DNA of 64,000 nt from Mesobacillus campisalis (GCF_000986785.1 NZ_LAYY01000018.1:1-64000); one strand, 5' to 3'; numbered from the stretch's first letter, positions 9,796-19,024 are shown. Notes: generated by a model not told the origin, from the sequence alone. Made by a program: numbers and translations.

Positions 9796-11250
9796 ATGTC
9801 AGAGATTCGCGTTCGTTATGCCCCGAGCCCAACGGGACATTTACATATCGGCAACGCCCGCACCGCATTGTTCAACTATCTGTATGCCCGCAGCCGGGGC
9901 GGAAAATTCATCATCCGGATAGAGGATACCGATCTGAAAAGAAATATTGAAGGCGGAGAAGAGAGCCAGCTTCATTACTTGAAGTGGCTTGGGATGGATT
10001 GGGACGAAAGCATTGATGCCGGCGGGGAATATGGGCCTTACCGCCAGTCCGAACGGATTGAAATTTATAATAAGTATACAGATGAGCTCTTTGAGAAGGG
10101 GCTTGCCTATAAATGCTATTGTACAGAAGAAGAGCTGGAGGCAGAGCGTGAGGCCCAGATGGAGCGGAATGAGACGCCTAAGTACTCGGGCAGATGCCGC
10201 CATCTTACAGAGGAAGACAGGGAGAGGTTTGAAAAGGAAGGCCGCAAGCCAAGCATCCGCTTTAAAGTGGCTTCCGGAGAAGTCCTTGAATTTGATGATA
10301 TGGTTAAAGGCGACGTTTCCTTTGAGTCGGACGGCTTCGGCGACTTTGTCATCGTAAAAAAAGACGGGATCCCTACTTACAACTATGCGGTCGTACTTGA
10401 TGACCACCTGATGAAAATTTCACATGTTCTCCGCGGCGATGACCATATCTCCAATACGCCAAAGCAGCTGTTAATCTACAAGGCCTTTGGCTGGACTCCA
10501 CCGGTATTTGGGCATATGACGCTGATTGTTAATGAAAGCAGGAAAAAGCTCAGCAAGCGCGATGAATCGATCATCCAGTTTATTGAGCAGTATGAAGCAC
10601 TGGGCTATTTGCCGGAGGCACTGTTCAACTTTATTGCCTTGCTTGGATGGTCTCCGTCAGGCGAGGAGGAAATCTTCTCTAAAGAAGAGTTCATAGAGAT
10701 GTTTGATCCTGCCCGTCTTTCAAAGTCTCCAGCTTTGTTTGACCGTCAAAAGCTTACCTGGATGAACAACCAGTATATGAAAAAGGCTGACCTTGACAAA
10801 GTGGTCGCACTGTCTGTCCCTCATCTGGAGAAGGCCGGAAAGCTTGAGAAGGAGCGCAGTGCGGAAGAAGACAGCTGGGTCCGCAGTTTAATCTCCCTCT
10901 ATCAGGAGAAAATGAGCTTTGGTGCCGAAATTGTCGAGATGTCGGAAATCTTCTTCCAGGATGAAGTCCGTTTTGAAGAAGAAGCGAAGGAAGTATTGGC
11001 AGGGGAACAGGTTCCTGAAGTGCTCTCTGCCTTCCTTGATGAAGTTGAAGCGGTGCCCGAGTTTACGGCAGACAAAATCAAAGGGGCCGTTAAGGCGGTT
11101 CAAAAGGGAACAGGCCATAAAGGCCAGAAACTGTTCATGCCAATCCGCGCGGCAGTCACGGGACAAACGCATGGTCCGGATTTGATGCTCGCAATCGAGC
11201 TTCTCGGCAAGGAAACAGTAAAGAAAAGAGTCTCCAGCCTGCTTGGCTAA
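9796..11250 (+). CDS. gltX: Glutamyl-tRNA synthetase
   Basis: A 484-residue class I aminoacyl-tRNA synthetase. The HIGH-type motif reads HIGN at residues 17-20 and the KMSKS-type motif reads KLSKR at 251-255. A C-terminal anticodon-binding helical domain follows. In Bacillaceae this enzyme usually also charges tRNA-Gln with Glu for later amidation; that cannot be confirmed from this window. AAGGAGG at 9783-9789 precedes the ATG. The cysE T-box leader begins shortly after the stop. Confidence 0.97.
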   Translation: MSEIRVRYAPSPTGHLHIGNARTALFNYLYARSRGGKFIIRIEDTDLKRNIEGGEESQLHYLKWLGMDWDESIDAGGEYGPYRQSERIEIYNKYTDELFEKGLAYKCYCTEEELEAEREAQMERNETPKYSGRCRHLTEEDRERFEKEGRKPSIRFKVASGEVLEFDDMVKGDVSFESDGFGDFVIVKKDGIPTYNYAVVLDDHLMKISHVLRGDDHISNTPKQLLIYKAFGWTPPVFGHMTLIVNESRKKLSKRDESIIQFIEQYEALGYLPEALFNFIALLGWSPSGEEEIFSKEEFIEMFDPARLSKSPALFDRQKLTWMNNQYMKKADLDKVVALSVPHLEKAGKLEKERSAEEDSWVRSLISLYQEKMSFGAEIVEMSEIFFQDEVRFEEEAKEVLAGEQVPEVLSAFLDEVEAVPEFTADKIKGAVKAVQKGTGHKGQKLFMPIRAAVTGQTHGPDLMLAIELLGKETVKKRVSSLLG

Positions 11251-11324
11251 AAACTTTTTTACCAAGATGGTTAACAGACAGAGCAAAATATAATATAGTA
11301 AAAGTAATTCCATAAAATGAAAGT

Positions 11325-11556
11325 GTTGAAGAGGATAAGTAAAAAAGTGATGCTTCACCAGAGAGAACCATCAGCGGCTGAAAGTGGTTCGGGCCCCTCG
11401 CTTTTTGAAATGCACCTCCGAGTCTCCGGATGAACGAGTGAACCTACTAGTCCGGAGCGGGTCCTCCCGTTAACAGGCTGAAGTTGGGGCCAAAAGCCCA
11501 AACAGAGTGGAACCGCGCAACAGGCGTCTCTGTCGGAAACGACAGGGGCGTTTTTT
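11325..11556 (+). ncRNA. T-box riboswitch (Cys) controlling cysE-cysS
   Basis: The leader contains the conserved T-box sequence AGAGTGGAACCGCG at 11504-11517 and, downstream, a terminator stem CGTCTCTGTC (11525-11534) with GACAGGGGCG (11541-11550) plus six Ts. Upstream, the AGAGA and GGCTGAAAG elements of stem I are recognisable. A TGC triplet at 11411-11413 after GAAA is the likely specifier codon, i.e. cysteine, matching the downstream cysE and cysS. Uncharged tRNA-Cys would favour the antiterminator. The 5' boundary is approximate. Confidence 0.9.
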
Positions 11557-11592
11557 ATTTACAGAAAAAAGGCAGGATAAGGGGGAGAAGAG

Positions 11593-12261
11593 ATGTTTAA
11601 GAAGTTGAAGGAAGATATCGAGGTAATATTTGAACAGGACCCTGCCGCCAGGTCTTACATGGAAGTGATACTCACTTATTCCGGCCTGCATGCGATTTGG
11701 TCCCACAGGCTCGCCCATGCCTTATATAAGCGGAGATTCTTCTTTTTGGCCAGATTGATTTCGCAAATCAGCCGGTTCTTCACGGGGATTGAAATCCATC
11801 CCGGGGCCCGGATTGGACGGCGGCTGTTCATTGACCACGGCATGGGAGTGGTCATTGGGGAGACATGCGAGATTGGTGACAATGTGACGATTTACCAGGG
11901 TGTTACACTGGGGGGGACTGGCAAGGAAAAGGGCAAGCGCCACCCAACGGTTAAAGACAATGCGCTGATTGCCACGGGAGCGAAAGTTCTTGGTTCCATT
12001 ACGATTGGCGAGAATTCCAAGGTTGGCGGCGGTTCCGTGGTGTTAAAGGATGTTCCGCCGAACTCCACCGTGGTTGGAGTTCCTGGACGTGTAGTGATGC
12101 AGGATGGAGTGAAGGTGAAGAAAGATTTGAACCACTCTGACCTTCCAGACCCGATTGCAGACCGTTTTAAAACCCTCGAAGATGAAATTGTTTCGCTTCA
12201 CAGGGAGCTTGCGGAATTGAAGGAAGAAAGGAGCAAAGTGAATGCCAATTCAAATTTATAA
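11593..12261 (+). CDS. cysE: Serine O-acetyltransferase
   Basis: A 222-residue enzyme that makes O-acetylserine, the carbon skeleton for cysteine. The N-terminal helical part is followed by a left-handed beta-helix of hexapeptide repeats containing the active-site region [19 protein letters not shown] and [23 protein letters not shown] precedes the ATG at 11593. The 3' end overlaps cysS by 20 nt, and both are under the Cys T-box, so cysteine synthesis and charging respond together to tRNA-Cys charging. Confidence 0.96.
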   Translation: MFKKLKEDIEVIFEQDPAARSYMEVILTYSGLHAIWSHRLAHALYKRRFFFLARLISQISRFFTGIEIHPGARIGRRLFIDHGMGVVIGETCEIGDNVTIYQGVTLGGTGKEKGKRHPTVKDNALIATGAKVLGSITIGENSKVGGGSVVLKDVPPNSTVVGVPGRVVMQDGVKVKKDLNHSDLPDPIADRFKTLEDEIVSLHRELAELKEERSKVNANSNL

Positions 12262-13639
12262 TACACTGACTCGTAAAAAAGAGGACTTTATTCCTTTGGA
12301 AGAGGGAAAGGTCAAAATGTATGTTTGCGGGCCTACGGTCTATAACTATATCCATATCGGAAATGCACGGCCGGCGATCGTTTTTGATACTGTCCGCCGC
12401 TATCTTGAATTCAGGGGCTATGATGTCAGGTATATTTCAAACTTCACCGATGTCGACGATAAGCTTATCAGGGCAGCCAATGAACTCGGGGAAGAGGTGC
12501 CGGCCATCGCCGAGCGGTTTATCAATGCCTACTTTGAAGATGTGTCGGCGCTGGGCTGCAAAAAGGCAGATGCCCATCCGCGTGTGACAGAGACGATGGA
12601 TTTGATCATTGAGTTCATTGATGCTTTGATTGAAAAGGGATTTGCCTATGAATCAGGCGGAGACGTTTATTACCGTACTCGTGAGTTCGGGGAATATGGC
12701 AAGCTTTCACACCAGTCGATTGATGAACTCAAGGTGGGGGCACGGATCCAGGTGGGCGAAAAGAAACAGGATGCCCTGGATTTTGCCCTTTGGAAAAGTG
12801 CGAAAGAAGGCGAGATTGCCTGGGACAGTCCTTGGGGCAAAGGTCGGCCTGGCTGGCATATTGAGTGCTCGGCAATGGCGCGGCAATACCTTGGGGATAC
12901 AATTGATATCCACGCCGGAGGACAGGACCTGGCCTTCCCGCATCATGAAAATGAAATTGCGCAATCCGAAGCCCTTACAGGAAAAACATTCGCCCGTTAT
13001 TGGATGCACAACGGCTACATTAATATTGACAACGAGAAAATGTCGAAATCTCTTGGGAATTTTGTCCTCGTCCATGACATCATTAAAAAGCATGACCCGC
13101 AGGTATTAAGGTTCTTCATGCTGTCTGTTCATTATCGGAACCCGATCAACTACAGTGAGGAATTGCTTGAAAATACAAAAGCGGCGTTTGAAAGACTGAA
13201 GACGTCCTACCAAAACCTTAAGCATCGACAAGGCGCAAGCACGAACCTGACACAGGATAACCAGGAATGGCTGGATAAAATTAAAGCTCTCCGTGAACAG
13301 TTTGCAGCCGAAATGGACGATGATTTTAATACTGCGAATGCGGTATCTGTCCTGTTTGATTTATCCAAGCTCGCGAATCTTTACTTGCTGGAAAAGAATA
13401 CGTCAGAAGAAGTCATCGAGGCATTCACAAGTGAGTTTGACCTGCTGTTTGGAACCCTTGGCCTTAACCTTGGAGAGGAAGAACTGCTTGATGAGGAAAT
13501 CGAGGCGCTGATCCAAAAGCGGAATCAGGCAAGGAAAGACCGGGACTTCCAGCTGTCCGACCAGATACGCGACCAGCTGAAAGAGATGAATATCATCCTC
13601 GAAGACACGGCCCAGGGTACAAGATGGAAAAGAGGGTAA
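12242..13639 (+). CDS. cysS: Cysteinyl-tRNA synthetase
   Basis: A 465-residue class I synthetase. The zinc ligand Cys29 (in VCGPTVY), the HIGN motif at residues 38-41 and KMSKS at 266-270 are present, as are the other zinc ligands in WHIECSAM and [12 protein letters not shown]. The ATG at 12242 lies within the end of cysE, with AAGGAAGAAAGGAGC upstream. Length is normal for Bacillus. Confidence 0.97.
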   Translation: MPIQIYNTLTRKKEDFIPLEEGKVKMYVCGPTVYNYIHIGNARPAIVFDTVRRYLEFRGYDVRYISNFTDVDDKLIRAANELGEEVPAIAERFINAYFEDVSALGCKKADAHPRVTETMDLIIEFIDALIEKGFAYESGGDVYYRTREFGEYGKLSHQSIDELKVGARIQVGEKKQDALDFALWKSAKEGEIAWDSPWGKGRPGWHIECSAMARQYLGDTIDIHAGGQDLAFPHHENEIAQSEALTGKTFARYWMHNGYINIDNEKMSKSLGNFVLVHDIIKKHDPQVLRFFMLSVHYRNPINYSEELLENTKAAFERLKTSYQNLKHRQGASTNLTQDNQEWLDKIKALREQFAAEMDDDFNTANAVSVLFDLSKLANLYLLEKNTSEEVIEAFTSEFDLLFGTLGLNLGEEELLDEEIEALIQKRNQARKDRDFQLSDQIRDQLKEMNIILEDTAQGTRWKRG

Positions 13640-13642
13640 GGA

Positions 13643-14062
13643 ATGATATCGGATACAGGCAAGATCGATGAAAAACAGTTGAACAGCCTGGCGCTCGCTT
13701 ACATGGGTGATGCCGTCTTTGAAAAATATGTGCGGCTTCACCTGCTGGAAAGCGGAAAGGTGAGGCCTCATAAGCTTCATAAGGAGGCGACCAGATACGT
13801 ATCCGCCAAGGCACAGTCAAGGATCATCCATGATTTTATGGATAAGGGAGTCCTGACGGAAGAGGAAACAGCAGTGCTCAAAAGAGGCAGGAATGCCAAA
13901 TCGGGAACGGTCCCGAAAAATACGGACGTCCAGACTTACCGTTACAGCACAGCGTTTGAAGCTCTGATTGGCTATCTGTTCCTTGCCGGCCGGGAAGAGC
14001 GGCTGGAAGAGCTGATACAGGCTGCGTTTTTAATTGTTGAAGAGGGAGGAATAACATCATGA
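13643..14062 (+). CDS. mrnC: Mini-ribonuclease 3
   Basis: A 139-residue RNase III-type catalytic domain without the dsRNA-binding domain; in B. subtilis it matures 23S rRNA. The motif [16 protein letters not shown] carries the catalytic acidic residue region. It starts 3 bp after cysS and its last four bases overlap rlmB (ATGA). Confidence 0.93.
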   Translation: MISDTGKIDEKQLNSLALAYMGDAVFEKYVRLHLLESGKVRPHKLHKEATRYVSAKAQSRIIHDFMDKGVLTEEETAVLKRGRNAKSGTVPKNTDVQTYRYSTAFEALIGYLFLAGREERLEELIQAAFLIVEEGGITS

Positions 14063-14802
14063 GCGAGGAGTATATCGCCGGGAAAAACCCAGTAATCGAA
14101 GCTTTAAAATCAGGTCGCGACATCAATAAAATCCTTATTGCGGAAGGTTCCCAGCGAGGGCAGATGCAGCAGGTGGCCAAGCTGTCAAAAGAAGCGAATG
14201 TCATCGTCCAGTTTGTACCGAAGAAAAAGCTGGACCAGCTGTATGAAGGAAACCACCAGGGAGTGGTAGCCCAGGTGGCAGCCTATGAATATGCGGAACT
14301 GGATGATTTATTCGCAGCCGCCGAGAAAAGAAACGAAGCTCCATTTTTCCTTCTTCTGGATGAAATTGAGGATCCCCACAACCTCGGGTCGATTATGAGA
14401 ACAGCCGATGCAACGGGCGCTCACGGCATCATCATTCCAAAAAGGAGGGCGGTTGGACTCACTGCCACGGTTGCCAAAGCCTCAACAGGCGCAATCGAGC
14501 ATATCCCGGTAGTCCGTGTGACCAATATGTCGAGGACAATTGAAGAGCTTAAAGAGCGGGGTGTCTGGATTGCCGGGACCGATGCATCAGCAAAAGAAGA
14601 TTATCGTCAGTTTGACGGATCCATTCCGCTTGGACTGGTGATTGGCAGTGAAGGAAAAGGCATGGGACGGATTATCCGCGAGAAATGCGACTTCTTGCTC
14701 AGCCTGCCAATGGCAGGGCATGTGACCTCCCTTAATGCCTCAGTAGCTGCAGCACTTCTTATGTATGAAGTGTACCGTAAACGCCATCCGCTAGGACAGT
14801 AG
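14059..14802 (+). CDS. rlmB: 23S rRNA (guanosine-2'-O-)-methyltransferase, TrmH/SpoU family
   Basis: A 247-residue SPOUT methyltransferase. An N-terminal substrate-binding domain ([11 protein letters not shown]) is followed by the knotted SAM-binding domain with [29 protein letters not shown] and [20 protein letters not shown]. By family the target is the 23S G2251 2'-OH (E. coli numbering); specificity is inferred. It overlaps mrnC by four bases and is followed after one base by rae1. Confidence 0.92.
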   Translation: MSEEYIAGKNPVIEALKSGRDINKILIAEGSQRGQMQQVAKLSKEANVIVQFVPKKKLDQLYEGNHQGVVAQVAAYEYAELDDLFAAAEKRNEAPFFLLLDEIEDPHNLGSIMRTADATGAHGIIIPKRRAVGLTATVAKASTGAIEHIPVVRVTNMSRTIEELKERGVWIAGTDASAKEDYRQFDGSIPLGLVIGSEGKGMGRIIREKCDFLLSLPMAGHVTSLNASVAAALLMYEVYRKRHPLGQ

Positions 14803-14803
14803 C

Positions 14804-15313
14804 ATGGATATCCTGCTTGTTGACGGATATAACATCATTGGGGCTTGGCCGGAACTCAGTGCTCTCAAGAATAAGGACCTGGCATCAGCGCGGGACCTCC
14901 TGGTGGAGAAGATGGCCGAATATCAGGCCTATACAGGGTACCGGGTCATTGTCGTATTTGATGCGTACTATGTGCAAGGCACGGAAAAGAAGCTGAAGAA
15001 CCACAAAGTCGAAGTCATTTTTACAAGGGAAAATGAAACAGCCGACGAACGGATTGAGAAAATGGCGATTGATTTAGGCAACCGCCTGACCCAGATTCAT
15101 GTGGCTACCTCTGACTTCACGGAGCAATGGGCGATTTTTGGACAGGGGGCATTGAGAAAATCGGCAAGAGAGCTGCTGACGGAGATCAATGTCATCGAAC
15201 AGAAAATTGAAAAACGCGTTCGAAAAATCCAGGAAAAGAAGCCGGTCAGTAAAATCCCCCTCAGCAGCGAAGTGGCCGAAATTTTTGAAAAGTGGCGCCG
15301 CGGCGGGGAATGA
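14804..15313 (+). CDS. rae1: Ribosome A-site endoribonuclease Rae1 (YacP), NYN domain
   Basis: A 169-residue NYN/PIN-like nuclease. The N-terminal LLVDGYNIIGAWP carries the first conserved aspartate, with later acidic positions in VVFDAYYV, ETADERIEK and VATSDFTEQ. In B. subtilis Rae1 cleaves mRNA in the ribosomal A site. It starts one base after the rlmB stop with only a weak ribosome site, suggesting translational coupling. A sigH promoter lies immediately after its stop. Confidence 0.9.
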   Translation: MDILLVDGYNIIGAWPELSALKNKDLASARDLLVEKMAEYQAYTGYRVIVVFDAYYVQGTEKKLKNHKVEVIFTRENETADERIEKMAIDLGNRLTQIHVATSDFTEQWAIFGQGALRKSARELLTEINVIEQKIEKRVRKIQEKKPVSKIPLSSEVAEIFEKWRRGGE

Positions 15314-15317
15314 GCGG

Positions 15318-15347
15318 TTGAACTAAAGGTCAAGCCTGCTGTATAAT
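15318..15347 (+). promoter_or_regulatory. Sigma-A promoter of sigH
   Basis: TTGAAC (15318-15323), 18-bp spacer, TATAAT (15342-15347), beginning five bases after the rae1 stop. B. subtilis sigH also has a sigma-A promoter here, repressed by AbrB; the AbrB part is not testable by eye. Confidence 0.75.
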
Positions 15348-15387
15348 ATTTCTAACTATGGAAAAGTGCGGGGCGGAGGGGTTGTGT

Positions 15388-16038
15388 GTGAGTGCTGATT
15401 TCGGAGTTGAACAGGCCATCCAATACAAGGACCTTGAAGACGAAGAAATAGTGGAGGCCGTTCATCGGGGAGAAAGCGAAGCCCTGGATTTTTTGATTCA
15501 TAAGTACCGCAATTTTGTCCGTGCAAAAGCGAGATCCTACTTCCTGATAGGAGCGGATAAGGAAGATATTATCCAGGAAGGGATGATCGGCCTTTATAAG
15601 GCTATCCGGGATTTCCGGGAGGACAAGCTGACCTCCTTCAAGGCTTTTGCCGAGCTTTGCATCACCCGGCAGATTATCACCGCCATTAAAACAGCCACGA
15701 GGCAAAAGCATATTCCGCTCAACTCATACGTTTCCCTTGACAAACCGATTTATGACGAGGAATCCGACCGGACGCTGATGGATGTCCTGTCAGGAGCAAA
15801 AGCAATGGATCCTGAGGAACTAATCATCAGCCGGGAGGAGTTTGACCAGATTGAGGAGAAAATGAGCGAACTGCTCAGCGACCTTGAAAGAAAGGTGCTG
15901 GCGCTTTATCTGGAAGGACAGTCCTACCAGGAGATATCGGAGGAGCTTAACCGGCATGTGAAGTCGATCGACAATGCCCTTCAGAGGGTGAAACGGAAAC
16001 TGGAAAGATATCTGGAAGCCAGGGAGCTTTCTGTGTAG
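15388..16038 (+). CDS. sigH: RNA polymerase sigma factor SigH (sigma-30)
   Basis: A 216-residue sigma-70 family factor for transition-state and early sporulation genes. The region 2 core YRNFVRAKARSYFLIGADKE and region 4 YQEISEELNRHVKSIDNALQ are nearly identical to B. subtilis SigH. The open frame begins at 15358, but GTG at 15388 sits 8 nt after GGAGG (15375-15379) and is preferred. It points to a spore-forming Bacillaceae, in line with cwlD in this window. Confidence 0.96.
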   Translation: MSADFGVEQAIQYKDLEDEEIVEAVHRGESEALDFLIHKYRNFVRAKARSYFLIGADKEDIIQEGMIGLYKAIRDFREDKLTSFKAFAELCITRQIITAIKTATRQKHIPLNSYVSLDKPIYDEESDRTLMDVLSGAKAMDPEELIISREEFDQIEEKMSELLSDLERKVLALYLEGQSYQEISEELNRHVKSIDNALQRVKRKLERYLEARELSV

Positions 16039-16081
16039 CAACAGGGGCGCCATCTATCCTTGAAACACGCTTCGGCACTTA

Positions 16082-16110
16082 TTGACACAAACTGTAAGCC
16101 ATGATACTTT
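16082..16110 (+). promoter_or_regulatory. Sigma-A promoter of rpmG-secE
   Basis: TTGACA (16082-16087), 17-bp spacer and TACTTT (16105-16110) preceded by TGA (extended -10). This is the same layout as the promoter before yacL. Confidence 0.7.
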
Positions 16111-16140
16111 TATAAAGACATAATTTTAGGGTGTATTTTT

Positions 16141-16290
16141 ATGGAAAAAAAGATAACGCTTGCTTGTGCACAGTGCGGTTCCCGCAATTATTCGACACCA
16201 AGCAGCAAGGATCAACAGGCTGAGCGGCTGGAAGTCAAGAAATTCTGCAAAAGCTGCAACGCTCATACGGTTCACCGGGAGACAAAATAG
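16141..16290 (+). CDS. rpmG: Ribosomal protein bL33, zinc-binding form
   Basis: A 49-residue protein of the 50S subunit, too short for many ORF lists. Two CxxC pairs (CAQCGSRNY and CKSCNAH) mark the zinc-binding C+ form of L33. It lies between sigH and secE as in B. subtilis. The ribosome site before the ATG at 16141 is weak (TTAGGGTG). Confidence 0.93.
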   Translation: MEKKITLACAQCGSRNYSTPSSKDQQAERLEVKKFCKSCNAHTVHRETK

Positions 16291-16333
16291 CTCAAAGTCT
16301 AATGCCATCCCCAGAAAGTTGGAGGTTACAAAT

Positions 16334-16513
16334 ATGCGCATCACTAAGTTTTTTCCTGAAGTCGCAAGTGAAATGAGAAAAGTAAGCTGGCCAAAGCGCA
16401 AGCAGCTGGGAAGATATACAGTTATTGTATTGACGACCGTTCTCTTAATGGGCCTGTTCTTCACAGTAGTTGACCTTGGAATTTCCGAATTGATTCGTTT
16501 AATCCTTGAATAA
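16334..16513 (+). CDS. secE: Preprotein translocase subunit SecE
   Basis: A 59-residue single-span membrane protein that clamps the SecY channel. The conserved amphipathic segment EMRKVSWPKRKQL is followed by one transmembrane helix (VIVLTTVLLMGLFFTVVDLG). The frame runs open from 16160 but the real start is ATG at 16334, after TTGGAGG. It is separated from nusG by an unusual 381-bp spacer holding two hairpin repeats. Confidence 0.95.
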   Translation: MRITKFFPEVASEMRKVSWPKRKQLGRYTVIVLTTVLLMGLFFTVVDLGISELIRLILE

Positions 16514-16561
16514 CCCCTGCGTTCTCATGGTATAATGGAGAATAACGCAGGATAAATGTAC

Positions 16562-16586
16562 AAAAGCCCGGTTAACGGGTTTTTTC
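16562..16586 (+). terminator. Terminator after secE
   Basis: AAGCCCG and CGGGTT flank the loop GTTAA, followed by a run of Ts (about 16564-16586). Just upstream CCTGCGTT (16515-16522) pairs with AACGCAGG (about 16545-16552), giving a second hairpin in tandem. Confidence 0.75.
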
Positions 16587-16621
16587 GTTTGTTTAAAATA
16601 AAATGGAATGCTGGTCAAGCT

Positions 16622-16740
16622 GTCCAGCTGCAGCGCCTAGCTCCTCGGGTCGTAAGCCAATCCCTTTCAGAAGTCAAAGAACGACTTTCTGCAGGGCTCG
16701 TCTTATGCCTGTCGGAGCTGGAAAGGCGCTTCCGCATTTC
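16622..16740. repeat. Long-hairpin intergenic repeat, copy 1
   Basis: About 119 bp that start GTCCAGCTGCAGCGCCTAGC and end GGCGCTTCCGCATTTC. It folds on itself: AGCGCC with GGCGCT at the base, AGCTCC with GGAGCT, and a tip hairpin AAGTC with GACTT around AAAGAAC. Copy 2 starts 123 bp later. I recall similar elements (AGCTCCAGCGCCTAGCCCC...GCGCTTCCGC) scattered in Bacillus genomes; that recollection was not checked. The ORF across both copies is a by-product of the repeat. Confidence 0.8.
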
Positions 16741-16744
16741 AGCG

Positions 16745-16862
16745 GTCCAGCTGCAGCGCCTAGCCCTTAGCGTCATAAGGCGCCCCACTCTTAAAGTCAA
16801 AGAACGACTTTCTGAGTGGTTCGCCTTATGCCGTTAGGGCTGGACGGGCGCTTCCGCATTTC
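16745..16862. repeat. Long-hairpin intergenic repeat, copy 2
   Basis: A second copy in direct orientation, sharing the first 20 bases and the end CGCTTCCGCATTTC with copy 1, and the tip AAAGTCAAAGAACGACTTT. The arms differ from copy 1 but remain self-complementary (CATAAGGC with GCCTTATG; AGCCCT with AGGGCT; CCACTC with GAGTGG), so base changes are compensated. This supports selection on, or a recent origin of, the folded structure. Confidence 0.8.
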
Positions 16863-16894
16863 AAAATGGGAGGGACGGACGTTAGTCCTCTAAT

Positions 16895-17428
16895 ATGGAA
16901 AAGAATTGGTATGTTGTTCATACGTATTCAGGTTATGAGAACAAGGTGAAGACCAACCTGGAAAAGCGTGTTGAATCGATGGGTATGCAGGATAAGATCT
17001 TCAGGGTGATTGTGCCTGAAGACGAAGAAACTGATTTCAAAAATGGCCAGAAGAAAATCGTCAAAAGAAAGACGTTTCCTGGCTACGTGCTTGTAGAGCT
17101 GGTCATGACTGATGATTCCTGGTATGTGGTCCGCAATACTCCGGGTGTAACAGGATTTGTTGGTTCTGCCGGTTCAGGGTCCAAGCCCACTGCCCTGCTT
17201 CCGGAAGAAGTGGCAACCATCCTGAAGCGCATGGGTGTAGAAGAAAAACGGGTGGATATCGATTTTGAATTAGGAGAAACCGTCCAGGTAAGTGAAGGAC
17301 CGTTCAACAACTTTACAGGGACGATTGAAGAAATTGACAAGGACAAAGGCAAGCTTAAAGTTCTTGTTAATATGTTCGGCCGTGATACCCCGGTAGAACT
17401 GGAATTTTCGCAGATTAAAAAATTATAA
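16895..17428 (+). CDS. nusG: Transcription elongation/pausing factor NusG
   Basis: A 177-residue factor that binds RNA polymerase. The N-terminal NGN domain (NWYVVHTYSGYENKVKTNLE) and C-terminal KOW domain (VQVSEGPFNNFTGTIEEID) are intact. The nearest ribosome site GGGAGGGA (16868-16875) is about 20 nt from the ATG, but a small GGAC-GTTA-GTCC hairpin (16877-16888) lies between and could bring it into range. No better start is visible. Confidence 0.95.
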   Translation: MEKNWYVVHTYSGYENKVKTNLEKRVESMGMQDKIFRVIVPEDEETDFKNGQKKIVKRKTFPGYVLVELVMTDDSWYVVRNTPGVTGFVGSAGSGSKPTALLPEEVATILKRMGVEEKRVDIDFELGETVQVSEGPFNNFTGTIEEIDKDKGKLKVLVNMFGRDTPVELEFSQIKKL

Positions 17429-17439
17429 CTTGAAATAAC

Positions 17440-17468
17440 TTGAAATTGAAAATGAAAAGTGGTAATAT
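17440..17468 (+). promoter_or_regulatory. Possible sigma-A promoter of rplK-rplA
   Basis: TTGAAA (17440-17445), 17-bp spacer, TAATAT (17463-17468). It lies just after nusG. Downstream, TATGTCT (17481-17487) can pair with AGACATA (17501-17507) in the leader. Confidence 0.5.
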
Positions 17469-17547
17469 TTCAAAGGTCAGTATGTCTCGCCAAGCGGGAC
17501 AGACATAAATTATTATGTTCTTTATTTTAGATAAAGACTGGACTTGA

Positions 17548-17573
17548 GTGGGAGGGTGAACCCCTATTACCAC
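17548..17573 (+). promoter_or_regulatory. Candidate L1-binding RNA motif before rplK
   Basis: A 26-nt segment beginning GTGGGAGG and ending ACCAC, whose ends pair (GTGG with CCAC). The same layout and length recur before rplA at 18100-18125. L1 represses the L11-L1 operon by binding a leader that mimics its 23S site. Assignment is by pattern. Confidence 0.55.
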
Positions 17574-17600
17574 ATCACGGACTTTAAGGAGGTGTGTCTC

Positions 17601-18026
17601 GTGGCTAAAAAAGTAATTAAGATGGTTAAATTGCAAATCCCTGCTGGTAAAGCAAACCCAGCGCCGCCGGTTGGTCCTGCACTAGGTCAAGCAGGTGTGA
17701 ACATCATGGGATTCTGTAAGGAGTTCAATGCTCGTACAGCTGATCAGGCTGGTTTGATCATTCCTGTAGAAATTACGGTATTTGAAGACCGTTCCTTTAC
17801 ATTTATTACGAAAACTCCTCCTGCTGCCGTTCTTTTGAAAGTAGCAGCTGGAATTCAGTCTGGTTCAGGTGAACCAAACCGTAATAAAGTAGCGACAGTC
17901 AAGCGTGATAAAGTGCGCGAGATTGCTGAACAGAAAATGCCTGACCTGAACGCAGCAAGCGTTGAAGCAGCAATGCGCATGGTCGAAGGTACTGCACGCA
18001 GCATGGGTATCACTATTGAAGACTAA
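17601..18026 (+). CDS. rplK: Ribosomal protein uL11
   Basis: A 141-residue protein of the GTPase-associated centre, at the base of the L7/L12 stalk. The N-terminal domain [20 protein letters not shown] and the C-terminal rRNA-binding domain with [20 protein letters not shown] are typical. GTG at 17601 is preceded by AAGGAGGTG (17587-17595); the frame is open upstream to 17544 without a ribosome site. Confidence 0.97.
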   Translation: MAKKVIKMVKLQIPAGKANPAPPVGPALGQAGVNIMGFCKEFNARTADQAGLIIPVEITVFEDRSFTFITKTPPAAVLLKVAAGIQSGSGEPNRNKVATVKRDKVREIAEQKMPDLNAASVEAAMRMVEGTARSMGITIED

Positions 18027-18099
18027 TTGCTGATGCAAGGACATGGGGGTTGCGATGCTGACAAGTTTCACTCGCAACCTTTCATTTGTCCGTTAAAAA

Positions 18100-18125
18100 G
18101 TGGGAGGTCTATCCGCTAAAACCAC
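18100..18125 (+). promoter_or_regulatory. Candidate L1-binding RNA motif before rplA
   Basis: The second 26-nt copy of the GTGGGAGG...ACCAC motif, ending 19 nt before the rplA start. Just upstream GGTTGCGA and TCGCAACC form a perfect 8-bp hairpin (about 18048-18079). Confidence 0.55.
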
Positions 18126-18144
18126 AATATAGGAGGAAGTAAAA

Positions 18145-18843
18145 ATGGCTAAAAAAGGCAAAAAGTATCAAGAAGCCGCTAAGCTAGTAGATCGTTCGAA
18201 AGCTTATTCTATTCAAGAAGCAATCGAGCTTGCTAAAAAGACAAGCATCGTTAAATTTGACGCAACTGTTGAAGCAGCATTCCGTTTGGGCGTTGACCCT
18301 AAGAAAGCTGACCAGCAAATCCGTGGAGCGGTTGTTCTTCCAAACGGAACTGGTAAAACTCAGCGCGTTCTTGTTTTCGCTAAAGGCGACAAGGCTAAGG
18401 AAGCAGAAGCTGCTGGCGCAGACTATGTTGGCGATTCAGAATACATCAACAAGATCCAGCAAGGCTGGTTCGATTTTGATGTAATCGTAGCTACACCTGA
18501 CATGATGGGTGAAGTTGGTAAGCTTGGCCGCGTATTGGGACCTAAAGGCTTAATGCCAAACCCTAAGACTGGCACGGTAACTTTTGATGTAACAAAAGCT
18601 GTTAATGAAATCAAGGCTGGTAAAGTAGAATACCGCGTTGACAAAGCTGGTAACATCCACGTTCCAATCGGAAAGGTTTCTTTCGAGGACCAAAAGCTTG
18701 TTGAAAACTTCAACACCATTTTCGATACAATGATGAAGGTTAAGCCAGCTGCTGCAAAAGGAACTTACATGAAGAACGTTGCGGTTTCCACAACAATGGG
18801 ACCTGGCGTTAAAGTAGATCCTGCTACAGCAACAGCAAAATAA
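18145..18843 (+). CDS. rplA: Ribosomal protein uL1
   Basis: A 232-residue protein of the mobile L1 stalk, which guides deacylated tRNA out of the E site. Family signature [20 protein letters not shown] is present. AGGAGGAAG precedes ATG at 18145. L1 is usually the autoregulator of rplK-rplA, consistent with the two leader motifs described here. Confidence 0.97.
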   Translation: MAKKGKKYQEAAKLVDRSKAYSIQEAIELAKKTSIVKFDATVEAAFRLGVDPKKADQQIRGAVVLPNGTGKTQRVLVFAKGDKAKEAEAAGADYVGDSEYINKIQQGWFDFDVIVATPDMMGEVGKLGRVLGPKGLMPNPKTGTVTFDVTKAVNEIKAGKVEYRVDKAGNIHVPIGKVSFEDQKLVENFNTIFDTMMKVKPAAAKGTYMKNVAVSTTMGPGVKVDPATATAK

Positions 18844-18849
18844 TACCAA

Positions 18850-18879
18850 TTGACAAATTACAGCTGATTTATATATAAT
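18850..18879 (+). promoter_or_regulatory. Sigma-A promoter of rplJ-rplL
   Basis: TTGACA (18850-18855), 18-bp spacer, TATAAT (18874-18879): both boxes are perfect consensus. It begins seven bases after the rplA stop. Confidence 0.85.
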
Positions 18880-18911
18880 AAATTCTGTTGTGAAAATAAA
18901 ATAACATTTGT

Positions 18912-19024
18912 ACCGCAGACAGCAGGTGCCGAAAGGCTTAATCTCCTGCCGAGGTCATACGATAGATTTACACGATACACTATTGTATACTCCCTCCATG
19001 TCTGTTTGACCTGGAGGTTTTTTA
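18912..19024 (+). ncRNA. L10 ribosomal protein leader with attenuator
   Basis: The leader carries the conserved L10-leader features GCAGACAGCAGGTGCC and GGCTTAATCTCCTGCCGAGG, then a terminator CCTCCA (18993-18998) with TGGAGG (19012-19017) and a T-run. Binding of the L10(L12)4 complex is known to promote premature termination in this family, controlling rplJ-rplL. Confidence 0.85.

Noticed and set aside
16556-16837. Plus-strand frame across the secE-nusG spacer
   Set aside because: It is made of the two hairpin repeats and has no ribosome site.
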